This document shows positions 1 to 5,671 of a DNA stretch of 5,671 bases, in pieces. Position numbers and translations under genes: made by a program. How positions within the stretch are numbered: the first letter of the stretch is position 1; each line of letters starts with the position of its first letter. Under the pieces are notes generated by a model, which saw only the letters and a program-made list of their open reading frames with translations, made no database searches and was not told where the DNA came from. The stretch lies in the NCBI GenBank assembly GCA_030592465.1, contig JAUVJB010000203.1, positions 1 to 5,671 on the forward strand, read 5' to 3'. The DNA comes from Bacteroidota bacterium. Its GTDB lineage: Bacteria; Bacteroidota; Bacteroidia; Bacteroidales; B39-G9.

Positions 1-81
1 AATATTTATACAAAATAATAAACAAAAGGTTACAAATATATATAGTTTTTTACATATATTAAAATTTTATTTTTTTTTTGA

Positions 82-111
82 TTTGTTTATATTAGATTTT
101 TTATATCTTAG
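82..111 (+). promoter_or_regulatory. Candidate Bacteroidetes-type promoter of the antiporter gene
   Basis: A TTTG at 82-85 is followed after 18 bases by TATCTTAG at 104-111, which matches the Bacteroidetes sigma-ABfr -7 consensus TAnnTTTG at all but one fixed position. The spacing is close to that usual between the -33 and -7 boxes. The -7 box ends 21 bases before the ATG at 133, so the leader would be short. The surrounding 1-132 stretch is extremely AT-rich and holds no other gene. In such sequence a match of this quality can arise by chance, so this is only a candidate. Confidence 0.33.
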
Positions 112-132
112 AAGTATAAAAAAATTAGCAGT

Positions 133-2061
133 ATGATAATGAGTACATTTCCGGAAGTATTAATTTATTTATTAAGTTTTGCAATAATAGTAGTCTCATC
201 AAATCAGATTTCAAAACTTTTTTTTAAGATAAAACTACCGTTAATAACCGGATTTTTATTTATAGGTATTTTAACCGGCCCTTATGTGTTAAATTTTGTA
301 CCACCAAAAGCAATAGAAAGTTTAGATTTTATAAACGATATTTCATTGTCATTTATAGCATTTGCAGCCGGAGCAGAGTTATACTTGCGTGAATTTCGCA
401 GTCGTATGAAAAGCATCAGATGGATGACTTTTGGTCAATTATTTTTTACTTTTATTCTCGGCAGCGTTGGCATGTATTTATTAACTGACTTTATTCAATT
501 TGCTGAAGGAATGTCAGTTGAAAGCAGGGTAGCAATTTCAATATTAACAGGCGTCATATTTGTAGCTCGTTCGCCTGTATCTGCCATTGCAATAATAAAC
601 GAACAAAGAGCCAGTGGTCCTTTTACACAAACTTCCCTTGGAGTAACAGTATTAAAAGATGTTTTGGTAATAATACTTTTTACAATTTGTTTGTCGGTCG
701 CTCATACAATGATTAAAGGAATTGATTTTAGTTTTTATATAATTCTAATCCTTTTTTCAGAATTAATAACATCATTTTTAATAGGCTATATATTAGGGAA
801 ACTACTCATTTTCATTTTATCGTTACAAATAACAACAGAAATAAAAACATTTTTAATTTTAGCGTCAGGTTATGGTATTTATGTGTTAGCACATTTTATT
901 AAAATATTTACTAAAAATCAATTTAACTATGAATTTTATGTTGAACCTTTACTTATATGTATAATAGGTAGTTTTATTGTAACAAATTACAGTAAATACA
1001 GAAGAGAATTTTTAAAAATAGTAAAAAAAGTAACTCCAATAATTTATTTAGTGTTTTTTACTTTAACCGGTTTATCTGTTTCGTTAGATGTAATAGCTGC
1101 CTCGTGGGCAATAGCAATAGTATTGTTTTTTTTAAGAATAGTATCTATGATAATCGGTTCATTGGTTGGCGGAACTTTAGGTGGTGATCCTATGCGTTTT
1201 AATAAAATTGGATGGATGCCATATATAACACAAGCCGGTGTAGCAATTGGATTATTAACAGTTGTTGAAGAGGCTTTCCCTGCATGGGGAGGTAATTTCG
1301 CTTCAATTTTGTTAACTGTAATTGTTATTAATCAAGTTATTGGACCTCCTTTGTTTAAATGGGCGATTAATTATGTTGGAGAGTCTCATCTACATGCACA
1401 TGGAATTGATGGTGAACAGAAAGTTGTGATTTTTGGTTTAGAAAACCAATCATATACTTTAGCACAGCAGTTGAAAAGAAATAATTGGGAGGTTGATATT
1501 GTAACTTTAAGAACGAATTTTGATGATAATGATTATTCAGGTGTCAGTGTTAAGAAGATAAATGATTTTTCATTACAAGAATTAAAAAATTGTGGAGCTG
1601 ATAAAGTAAGTACGATTGTTGCTTTAAAAACCGATGAAGAGAATTATGAAATATGTAAATTTGCTTATGAAGAGTTTGGTACAAAATCAATTATTGTAAG
1701 GTTAAATAATTATTACAATTATAATCGTTTTCAGGAATTAGGTGCTTTAATTGTTTGTCCTTCAACAGCCATTATTCGACTACTTGACCATTATGTTCGT
1801 TCACCACAAGCAACTTCATTATTATTAGGTGTTGGAGACAACCAAGATGCTGTTGACATTGAAATTAAAAACCAAGATATTCATGGCATTACATTAAGAA
1901 ATTTACGAATACCTTCAGATATAATAATATTATCGACAAAACGAAAAGGGCAAATGATAATATCTACAGGTTATACAAGAATTAGACATGGAGATATTTT
2001 AACAGTTGTCGGCTCAATTAAAAGTATTGATGAATTAAGATTGCGTTTTGAAGGTGATTGA
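133..2061 (+). CDS. Monovalent cation:proton antiporter with C-terminal RCK (TrkA-N/TrkA-C) domains
   Basis: This is an inner-membrane antiporter that exchanges Na+ or K+ for protons in ion and pH homeostasis. Residues about 8-415 are a hydrophobic Na+/H+-exchanger domain with roughly twelve membrane segments. Visible landmarks are ARSPVSAIAI (145-154), the ion-site helix GVTVLKDVLVI with K175-D176, FTLTGLSVSLD (309-319) and TQAGVAIGL (366-374). Residues about 428-545 form an RCK-N Rossmann fold beginning KVVIFGLENQS, and about 568-640 an RCK-C domain ending in DILTVVGS. The usual GxGxxG nucleotide loop is degenerate (GLENQS), so the bound ligand is uncertain. A single Asp rather than Asp-Asp in the ion-site helix resembles electroneutral family members (inference). 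ATGs at 133 and 139 are both possible starts, and no Shine-Dalgarno sequence chooses between them. KefB/KefC-like K+ efflux is the main alternative specificity. The gene stands alone and converges on mazG. Confidence 0.9.
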   Translation: MIMSTFPEVLIYLLSFAIIVVSSNQISKLFFKIKLPLITGFLFIGILTGPYVLNFVPPKAIESLDFINDISLSFIAFAAGAELYLREFRSRMKSIRWMTFGQLFFTFILGSVGMYLLTDFIQFAEGMSVESRVAISILTGVIFVARSPVSAIAIINEQRASGPFTQTSLGVTVLKDVLVIILFTICLSVAHTMIKGIDFSFYIILILFSELITSFLIGYILGKLLIFILSLQITTEIKTFLILASGYGIYVLAHFIKIFTKNQFNYEFYVEPLLICIIGSFIVTNYSKYRREFLKIVKKVTPIIYLVFFTLTGLSVSLDVIAASWAIAIVLFFLRIVSMIIGSLVGGTLGGDPMRFNKIGWMPYITQAGVAIGLLTVVEEAFPAWGGNFASILLTVIVINQVIGPPLFKWAINYVGESHLHAHGIDGEQKVVIFGLENQSYTLAQQLKRNNWEVDIVTLRTNFDDNDYSGVSVKKINDFSLQELKNCGADKVSTIVALKTDEENYEICKFAYEEFGTKSIIVRLNNYYNYNRFQELGALIVCPSTAIIRLLDHYVRSPQATSLLLGVGDNQDAVDIEIKNQDIHGITLRNLRIPSDIIILSTKRKGQMIISTGYTRIRHGDILTVVGSIKSIDELRLRFEGD

Positions 2062-2089
2062 GTTTGATATTTTTTTGGGACAAACTCAA
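2058..2089 (+). terminator. Stem-loop overlapping the antiporter stop codon (possible weak terminator)
   Basis: TTGAGTTTG (2058-2066) and CAAACTCAA (2081-2089) form a perfect 9-bp inverted repeat around a 14-base T-rich loop. The left arm contains the TGA stop codon of the antiporter gene. A run of six T follows at 2100-2105, about 10 bases beyond the stem, which is farther than in a classical intrinsic terminator. It may end the antiporter transcript or protect its 3' end. The low GC content of the stem keeps the confidence modest. Confidence 0.4.
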
Positions 2090-2147
2090 AAGTTGGAAAT
2101 TTTTTGTTAGTTCCTATAATATTAATTTACTGAAGTTTCGGACTTGG

Positions 2148-2172
2148 TATATTGCTAATTATCAGCAATATA
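2148..2172. repeat. Inverted repeat in the convergent intergenic region
   Basis: TATATTGCT (2148-2156) pairs perfectly with AGCAATATA (2164-2172) around a 7-base loop. It lies between two convergent genes and has no T-run next to it, so it is not a standard terminator. It sits directly beside a TCTCGCAATGACG segment that resembles a dispersed bacterial repeat and may be the edge of the same element. The pairing is directly visible; the role is unknown. Confidence 0.5.
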
Positions 2173-2178
2173 TGAAGT

Positions 2179-2193
2179 TCTCGCAATGACGTC
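2179..2193 (-). repeat. Fragment resembling the TCATTGCGAG-type dispersed repeat
   Basis: Read on the minus strand this segment is GACGTCATTGCGAGA. The core GTCATTGCGAG is a familiar interspersed intergenic motif in many bacterial genomes, often continuing into GGAACGAAGCAATC. Here only the core is recognisable and the continuation is lost (AACTTCA), so it would be a degraded or truncated copy. Recognition is from memory of such repeats; no other copy is present in this window to confirm it. Confidence 0.4.
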
Positions 2194-2220
2194 TATTATG
2201 ATTGACTTTACGGATGCACG

Positions 2221-2253
2221 CTAATAAAAGTTATTAGACTGATTTATTCAGTC
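2221..2253 (-). terminator. Two adjacent stem-loops at the 3' end of mazG
   Basis: On the minus strand the mazG stop codon lies inside a hairpin, GACTGA (2253-2248) with TCAGTC (2242-2237) around a 5-base loop. It is followed immediately by a second hairpin, CTAATAA with TTATTAG (2237-2231 and 2227-2221), around a 3-base loop. The two share one base. The second contains the run CTTTTA but lacks a long trailing T-tract, so termination is plausible yet unproven. Both inverted repeats are perfect. Confidence 0.4.
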
Positions 2254-3039
2254 ATATTTTTTAGCTTGTTCCCAAATAACATTCATTTCGTCTAAAGTCA
2301 TTTCTTTAAGGTCTATACCTTTTTGAATGGTTTTTTTCTCAAGAAAATTAAATCGTTTAATAAATTTTTTATTAGTACGCTCAAGTGCATTTTCAGGGTC
2401 GATATCATACAGACGGGCAGCATTGATTAATGAAAACAAGACATCGCCAAATTCTGCTTCAATATGTTGTTTGTCGCTAATATGTTGTTTATCGCTGATA
2501 TTGATCTCAACTTTTAATTCGTTTAACTCCTCTTTGACCTTATCCCAGACCTGTCTTTTCTCTTCCCAATCAAACCCGACAGCTTTTACTTTTTCTTGAA
2601 TACGATTAGCTTTTACAAGTGCAGGTAATGACTTTGGCACACCTCCCAATACTGATTTTTTTCTACCTTTTTCGGTAAGTTTTAATCTTTCCCAATTTTC
2701 AGCCACACTTTCAGCATTAGCAACTTTCACATCACCATAAATATGAGGATGACGATAAATCAATTTTTCACACAAAGAATCTATAACATCATTAATATCA
2801 AAATAATTCGATTCTGAAGCTATTTTTGCATAAAATACAACATGAAGCAATAAATCACCTAACTCCTTTTTTATATCCAATATATTTTTATCAATAATAG
2901 CATCAGCCAATTCATACGTTTCTTCAATTGTATTTGACCGTAAACTTTCAAAAGTCTGTTTTCTGTCCCACGGGCATTTCTCCCTGAGTTCATCCATAAT
3001 ATTTAGCAATCGTTCAAATGCTTCTAATTTTTTTTTCAT
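2248..3039 (-). CDS. mazG: MazG nucleoside triphosphate pyrophosphohydrolase
   Basis: MazG is a cytosolic enzyme that hydrolyses (d)NTPs to the monophosphate and pyrophosphate, clearing aberrant nucleotides and, in E. coli, lowering (p)ppGpp. The protein has the two tandem all-alpha MazG domains of the full-length family (263 residues here; E. coli MazG is about the same size). Numbering from the upstream GTG at 3054, the first domain shows CPWDRKQTF (27-35), EETYE (44-48) with ELGD (64-67), and YRHPHIYGD (100-108). The second shows EELNE (175-179) with EFGD (201-204), so both metal-binding EExxE/ExxD sets are intact. I prefer the ATG at 3039 because it gives MKKKLEAFERLL with an A-rich leader; the in-frame GTG at 3054 would add five residues. 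An 18-bp tandem duplication adds ISDKQH between the two metal motifs of the second domain. The gene is transcribed alone, converging on the antiporter. Confidence 0.95.
   Translation of the reverse strand: MKKKLEAFERLLNIMDELREKCPWDRKQTFESLRSNTIEETYELADAIIDKNILDIKKELGDLLLHVVFYAKIASESNYFDINDVIDSLCEKLIYRHPHIYGDVKVANAESVAENWERLKLTEKGRKKSVLGGVPKSLPALVKANRIQEKVKAVGFDWEEKRQVWDKVKEELNELKVEINISDKQHISDKQHIEAEFGDVLFSLINAARLYDIDPENALERTNKKFIKRFNFLEKKTIQKGIDLKEMTLDEMNVIWEQAKKYD
2462..2497. repeat. 18-bp tandem duplication inside mazG
   Basis: Two adjacent 18-base units (2462-2479 and 2480-2497) both begin ATATGTTGTTT and differ at only two positions. In the mazG frame they encode ISDKQH twice. Because 18 is a multiple of three, the frame is kept. 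The repeat falls in the linker between EELNE and EFGD of the C-terminal domain, where length variation should be tolerated. Confidence 0.9.
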
Positions 3040-3080
3040 ATATCTATATTTCACGCAAAAAAAAAAAATTATTTAAAAGG

Positions 3081-3105
3081 CTGTTAGTTCTACGAACACT
3101 GACAG
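3081..3105. repeat. Palindromic repeat unit, CTGTTAG...CTGACAG
   Basis: CTGTTAG (3081-3087) pairs with CTGACAG (3099-3105) with one G-T wobble. An inner GTTC-tac-GAAC (3087-3097) can extend the hairpin if two bases are bulged. On the minus strand it reads CTGTCAGTGTTCGTAGAAC, which looks like the CTGTCAG/TTCGTAGAA palindromes that recur between genes in Bacteroidetes. It sits between the mazG start and the end of the TPM gene. Its role is unknown; candidate roles are mRNA 3'-end protection or a transposable REP-like unit. Confidence 0.6.
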
Positions 3106-3162
3106 GGCTTGCCATTGCCTAAATAGATTGACCGAATTTGAGTTATTAATAAATCTTAAACT

Positions 3163-3188
3163 CTGTCAGGAGCTTCGCACTCTGACAG
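3163..3188. repeat. Palindromic repeat unit, CTGTCAG...CTGACAG
   Basis: CTGTCAG (3163-3169) and CTGACAG (3182-3188) form a perfect 7-bp stem with a 12-base loop containing GCTTCGC. The right arm is identical to that of the unit at 3081-3105, so these are two diverged members of one repeat family lying 57 bases apart. It lies about 45 bases past the TPM stop on the minus strand, where it could also act as a transcript-end structure for the lemA operon. Confidence 0.65.
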
Positions 3189-3204
3189 TCCGCCAGCCAG
3201 CGGA
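3189..3204. repeat. TCCGC/GCGGA hairpin abutting the CTGTCAG repeat
   Basis: TCCGC (3189-3193) pairs with GCGGA (3200-3204) around CAGCCA. The unit follows the CTGACAG arm with no gap and is markedly more GC-rich than everything around it. It resembles the TCCGCCAGCTGGCGGA palindrome frequently found between Bacteroidetes genes, with one base change that breaks the central symmetry. Together with 3163-3188 it looks like a composite repeat element. Recognition is from memory. Confidence 0.5.
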
Positions 3205-3233
3205 TTCTAAACATTAAATTTAAACTGTAGTTA

Positions 3234-3674
3234 TCAATTATCCCCAAACGATATATCATCAGGCAATTCGTTTACATCGTCGCTTTGATAAGGGAAATGA
3301 GTTTTTAGTTGTTCGCCTGCCATTGTAATTCCTTTAACCAAACCTTCGGTAAATTTCTGTTCTTTAAAATATTCGAGCATAGTATTTTTAATATTTTCCC
3401 AAAAATCGTCGGGGACTTTTTCATTTATGCCTGCATCTCCCAGTATTGCAAATTTTTTATTTTTAATGGCTAGATAAAAAATTACACCATTTCTTAATTT
3501 TGTTTTCTGCATATTAAGTTTATTAAAAATATAAGCAGCACGATCAAGCACATCGCCTTTATACGATTTTTCAATGTGCACTCTAATCTCTCCCGAAGTA
3601 TTTAGTTCGGCTTGTTTAATTGCATTTACAATTTCACCTTTTTGTTCTTTTGTAAAAATGTCAGAAGTTTTCAT
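3234..3674 (-). CDS. Short TPM-domain protein (TPM_phosphatase family), partner of LemA
   Basis: This 146-residue protein is almost entirely one TPM domain (TLP18.3/Psb32/MOLO-1 family). Visible family features are the NTSGEIRVHIE strand (25-35), AAYIFNKLNM (46-55), and LRNGVIFYLAIKNKKFAILGDAGINEKVPDDFW (60-92), the conserved core. The C-terminus after about 125 is acidic. No signal peptide or membrane segment is visible, so it is expected in the cytosol. Members have been linked to photosystem II repair in plants and acid phosphatase activity in vitro; the bacterial function is not settled. The ATG at 3674 is 10 bases after the lemA stop, so the two are surely cotranscribed and probably act together at the membrane. 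In many Bacteroidetes a longer TPM protein with a signal peptide and a Gly-rich tail follows; here only repeats follow. Confidence 0.88.
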   Translation of the reverse strand: MKTSDIFTKEQKGEIVNAIKQAELNTSGEIRVHIEKSYKGDVLDRAAYIFNKLNMQKTKLRNGVIFYLAIKNKKFAILGDAGINEKVPDDFWENIKNTMLEYFKEQKFTEGLVKGITMAGEQLKTHFPYQSDDVNELPDDISFGDN

Positions 3675-3684
3675 TTTTATATTT

Positions 3685-4278
3685 TTAAAATTTTACTTCG
3701 GGTGCTTTTTCTGCACCTTTTATAGCTTCAAAATAAGCTTTTTTGTCAAAATTAAACATATTTGCATATATATTTTTGGGAAATCTTCTTATATATGTGT
3801 TATAGTTTTGAGCTGCTTGGTTAAATTTCCGTCTTTCTACAGCAATACGATTTTCTGTTCCTTCTAATTGTGCTTGAAGTTCTAAGAAGTTTTGGTTTGC
3901 CTTTAAATCAGGATATCTTTCAACCACAACCATTAATTTCGAAAGAGCTGAAGATAAACCTTGCTGTGCTTGTTGAAACTGTTGAATGTTTTGAGCATTT
4001 AAATTATCAGCATTAATATTTACGCTGGTAGCTTTTGCTCGGGCTTCAATAACTTGAGTAAAAGTTTCTTTTTCGTGAGTAGCATAACCTTTAACAGTAT
4101 TAACTAAATTTGGAATTAAATCAGCACGGCGTTGATAAACATTTTCAACATCTGACCATTGTTTGTTAACGCCTTCTTGTAAATTAACCATTGTGTTATA
4201 TGTATTCTTTGAAGAAGAATAGAAAAGTAATAATATTATTACAATAACACCGAGAATTATCCAACCTTTTTTTTTCAT
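3685..4278 (-). CDS. lemA: LemA family membrane protein
   Basis: The 197-residue LemA protein has one N-terminal membrane helix (about 6-20, WIILGVIVIILLLFY) after MKKK, followed by a long helical domain. Hallmarks are YQRRADLIPNLVNTVKGYA (48-66), ALSKLMVVVERYPDLKAN (111-128), and LEGTENRIAVERRKFNQAA (138-156), and it ends AEKAPEVKF as many homologues do. The region 92-106 is rich in Gln and Asn. LemA proteins are widespread, and their molecular role is unknown beyond membrane association and frequent pairing with TPM proteins. The start ATG at 4278 is followed by nine A residues and preceded by an A-rich leader with no Shine-Dalgarno, as is normal in this phylum. It is the first gene of a lemA-TPM operon, separated from the upstream transporter gene by a terminator. 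I found no convincing -7/-33 promoter pair in 4279-4345, although a minus-strand TTTG lies at 4325-4322. Confidence 0.95.
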   Translation of the reverse strand: MKKKGWIILGVIVIILLLFYSSSKNTYNTMVNLQEGVNKQWSDVENVYQRRADLIPNLVNTVKGYATHEKETFTQVIEARAKATSVNINADNLNAQNIQQFQQAQQGLSSALSKLMVVVERYPDLKANQNFLELQAQLEGTENRIAVERRKFNQAAQNYNTYIRRFPKNIYANMFNFDKKAYFEAIKGAEKAPEVKF

Positions 4279-4345
4279 AATTGTTTGTTTTTAAACGTTT
4301 ATTATAATAACTATTTTAAATCAAAAATAGTATAATTTTTAATAA

Positions 4346-4375
4346 TAAAAAAGGGGATATGTACCCCCTTTTTTA
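4346..4375 (-). terminator. Intrinsic terminator of the peptide transporter gene
   Basis: TAAAAAAGGGG (4346-4356) pairs perfectly with CCCCTTTTTTA (4365-4375) around an 8-base loop, giving an 11-bp stem with a GC core and A/T tracts on both sides. In minus-strand orientation it lies 41 bases past the transporter stop codon and ends in a T6 tract. The tracts are symmetrical, so it could work in both directions, but both flanking genes are on the minus strand. It separates the transporter from the lemA operon. Confidence 0.88.
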
Positions 4376-4416
4376 ATTATTTATATTTTGTTACTGTAAG
4401 CAGCAAAATATATCTC

Positions 4417-5671
4417 TTATGAATTGGTTGCCCTTTCAAGTCGTTTAAGAATTGAGAAAATAAAAATACCTGATAATGTAGCAAATACAACTAATATTCC
4501 CCAGAAAACCCATAATTGCACATCGTTCCAGAAAAATCCTACAAGAGCAACGGCATAATTTCCTACGGCAGTTGCAGCTAACCAACCACCTTGCATTAAA
4601 CCTTTATACTTTGGAGGTGAAACTTTTGAAACAAATGAAATTCCCATTGGGCTTAAAAATAACTCTGCTATAGTAAGAGTAAGATATGTACCAATTAACC
4701 AATTGGTGCTAACTAGCATATTTTCAGGAGCTCTAATTTCACCAATATCGCCTGGGGCATATCCTATTAGACTTAATGAACCAATTAGCATAATAATAAA
4801 TGCACCGGCAGTAATGAACATACCAATACCAATTTTTTTAGGAGCAGAAGGTTCTTTGTCTTTAATTCTTAACCAGTTAAAGAAACCTACAATGACAGGT
4901 GTTAATGCTACGATAAAGAATGGATTAAAATGTTGAAACATTTGTGGAGTAAAAACATTAGATTCTGAATAACCGGTAAATCTATAGTATGCCAGCATTA
5001 AAAACGCAACAGAAGCAATTCCTCCTATTAATTTTGTTTTACCATCACTTGATTTTTTAAGGACAAATATTAAGCCGACAACAGCTGCAAATATTGATAG
5101 GAGCCCAAATAAATCGAATGCTATGTTTGTATATTTTCCAACATGATCAACAACATAATCTCTTGCAAATGCTGTCATTGCTGCACCATTTTGATGGAAA
5201 GCCATCCAGAAGAAAATAACTACAAAGAAAACAAGTCCGAGAGCAATTAATCTTTGTTTAGTTTGTTCAGGGCTAAGTTCAACAACATCATTTTTATGTT
5301 CTTCACTGGCAGCTTTTTGTTTTTCAGTAATATCAGCTTTTTTATAATATTTCTTAAAACCTTTGAAAATTAACATTGAAACAATAAGACTAATTGTTGC
5401 AACACCAAATGCCCAATGATAAGATTCGCCTAATGCATTAATATAATTTGTTGAAAATTCTGTGAGGCTTGAAAATTCAACACCTTGAGTAGTTGCTAGT
5501 TCTGTAAGTTTTTGTTGAACAGTTATTGATGATTCTGTGCTAAGTACATCACTGCCGTGCCCGTTAAGGAATTTATGAGCAAGTGCAGGAATATCGGCTT
5601 TGTAAAAATAACCGGAACCTTTTGACATCCAATTACTTACAGCTCCGGCAGCAGTAGGGGCAAACATTGCT
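4417..5671 (-). CDS. POT/PTR2 family proton-coupled di/tripeptide transporter, 5' partial
   Basis: This is an inner-membrane major-facilitator protein that imports small peptides with protons. The frame stays open to the window edge (GCA precedes the first ATG at 5667), so the N-terminal part, including the ExxERFxYY helix, lies outside; bacterial POT proteins run to about 500-550 residues. Numbering from the ATG at 5667, family marks are FMAFHQNGAAMTAFA-like helix 153-168 with HQN at 158-160, FNPFFIVALTPVI (247-259), and the signature GTYLTLTIAELFLSPMGIS (326-344) with E335. A further mark is YKGLMQGGWLAATAVGNY (354-371). About nine membrane segments are present. A long polar loop (about 12-82) follows the first segment, and a charged linker (103-138) separates the two halves of the protein. 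Both are commonly enlarged in Bacteroidetes members. It terminates at TGA-type context before a strong intrinsic terminator and is not cotranscribed with lemA. Confidence 0.93.
   Translation of the reverse strand, partial: AMFAPTAAGAVSNWMSKGSGYFYKADIPALAHKFLNGHGSDVLSTESSITVQQKLTELATTQGVEFSSLTEFSTNYINALGESYHWAFGVATISLIVSMLIFKGFKKYYKKADITEKQKAASEEHKNDVVELSPEQTKQRLIALGLVFFVVIFFWMAFHQNGAAMTAFARDYVVDHVGKYTNIAFDLFGLLSIFAAVVGLIFVLKKSSDGKTKLIGGIASVAFLMLAYYRFTGYSESNVFTPQMFQHFNPFFIVALTPVIVGFFNWLRIKDKEPSAPKKIGIGMFITAGAFIIMLIGSLSLIGYAPGDIGEIRAPENMLVSTNWLIGTYLTLTIAELFLSPMGISFVSKVSPPKYKGLMQGGWLAATAVGNYAVALVGFFWNDVQLWVFWGILVVFATLSGIFIFSILKRLERATNS

Noticed and set aside
1..132. Possible riboswitch or structured leader upstream of the antiporter
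   Set aside because: The stretch is nearly all A and T, with no substantial stem or conserved aptamer element that I can see; only a candidate promoter is supported.
2462..2497. Possible start of a CRISPR or other spaced repeat array
   Set aside because: The two units are directly adjacent with no spacer and lie in frame within mazG, so this is a coding tandem duplication.
2327..2599. Plus-strand open frame of 90 codons
   Set aside because: It lies wholly inside mazG on the opposite strand, is Ser/Leu/Asn-rich in a way expected from antisense reading, and resembles no family I recognise.
3214..3223. TTAAATTTAA palindrome as an operator site
   Set aside because: A 10-base A/T palindrome is expected by chance in sequence this AT-rich, and it lies downstream of the TPM gene rather than at a promoter.
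3574..3867. Plus-strand open frame of 97 codons
   Set aside because: It spans the antisense of the TPM gene and the lemA 3' end. The Phe/Cys/Ile-rich product is typical of a shadow frame, and both overlapped genes are well supported.
4703..4936. Plus-strand open frame of 77 codons
   Set aside because: It is antisense to conserved POT transporter segments and has no independent support.
133..5671. Novel multi-gene system spanning the window
   Set aside because: All five genes belong to familiar families with housekeeping or transport roles, they sit on both strands in separate transcription units apart from lemA-TPM, and no shared function is suggested by the sequence.

Overview
The window is AT-rich, with short intergenic gaps, TAA/TGA stops, no Shine-Dalgarno sequences before the starts, and protein sequences that resemble those of the Bacteroidetes (Bacteroidota), probably a Bacteroidales-like or related uncultured lineage. 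The assignment rests on the protein flavour (MazG with CPWDRKQTFESL, the LemA plus short TPM pair, a POT transporter with an enlarged periplasmic loop) and on palindromic dispersed repeats of the CTGTCAG/CTGACAG and TCCGCCAGC type that I associate with this phylum. It is an inference, not a measured classification.

Layout: a plus-strand gene (133-2061) encodes a 642-residue monovalent cation:proton antiporter with a C-terminal RCK/TrkA-type regulatory module. It converges on a minus-strand mazG (2248-3039), a nucleoside triphosphate pyrophosphohydrolase. The 186-base gap between them holds several stem-loops, two of which overlap the two stop codons, and a fragment that looks like the widespread TCATTGCGAG-type dispersed repeat. 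Upstream of mazG, 3055-3233 is non-coding and packed with three palindromic repeat units. Next come, all on the minus strand, a short TPM-domain protein (3234-3674) directly behind lemA (3685-4278) in a two-gene operon. After a strong intrinsic terminator (4346-4375) lies the C-terminal part of a POT/PTR2 proton-coupled peptide transporter (4417 to the window edge), whose N-terminus is outside the window.

How the genes relate: only lemA and the TPM gene form a clear functional unit, a membrane-anchored LemA with a cytosolic TPM protein. The antiporter (ion and pH homeostasis), MazG (nucleotide-pool cleaning) and the POT transporter (di/tripeptide uptake) are ordinary housekeeping or nutrient genes with no evident shared pathway. 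I see no defence island, mobile element with a transposase, CRISPR array, RNA gene or novel multi-gene system. The most noteworthy items are the repeat clusters, a recent-looking 18-bp in-frame duplication inside mazG, and the absence of the second, long TPM gene that often follows lemA in this phylum.
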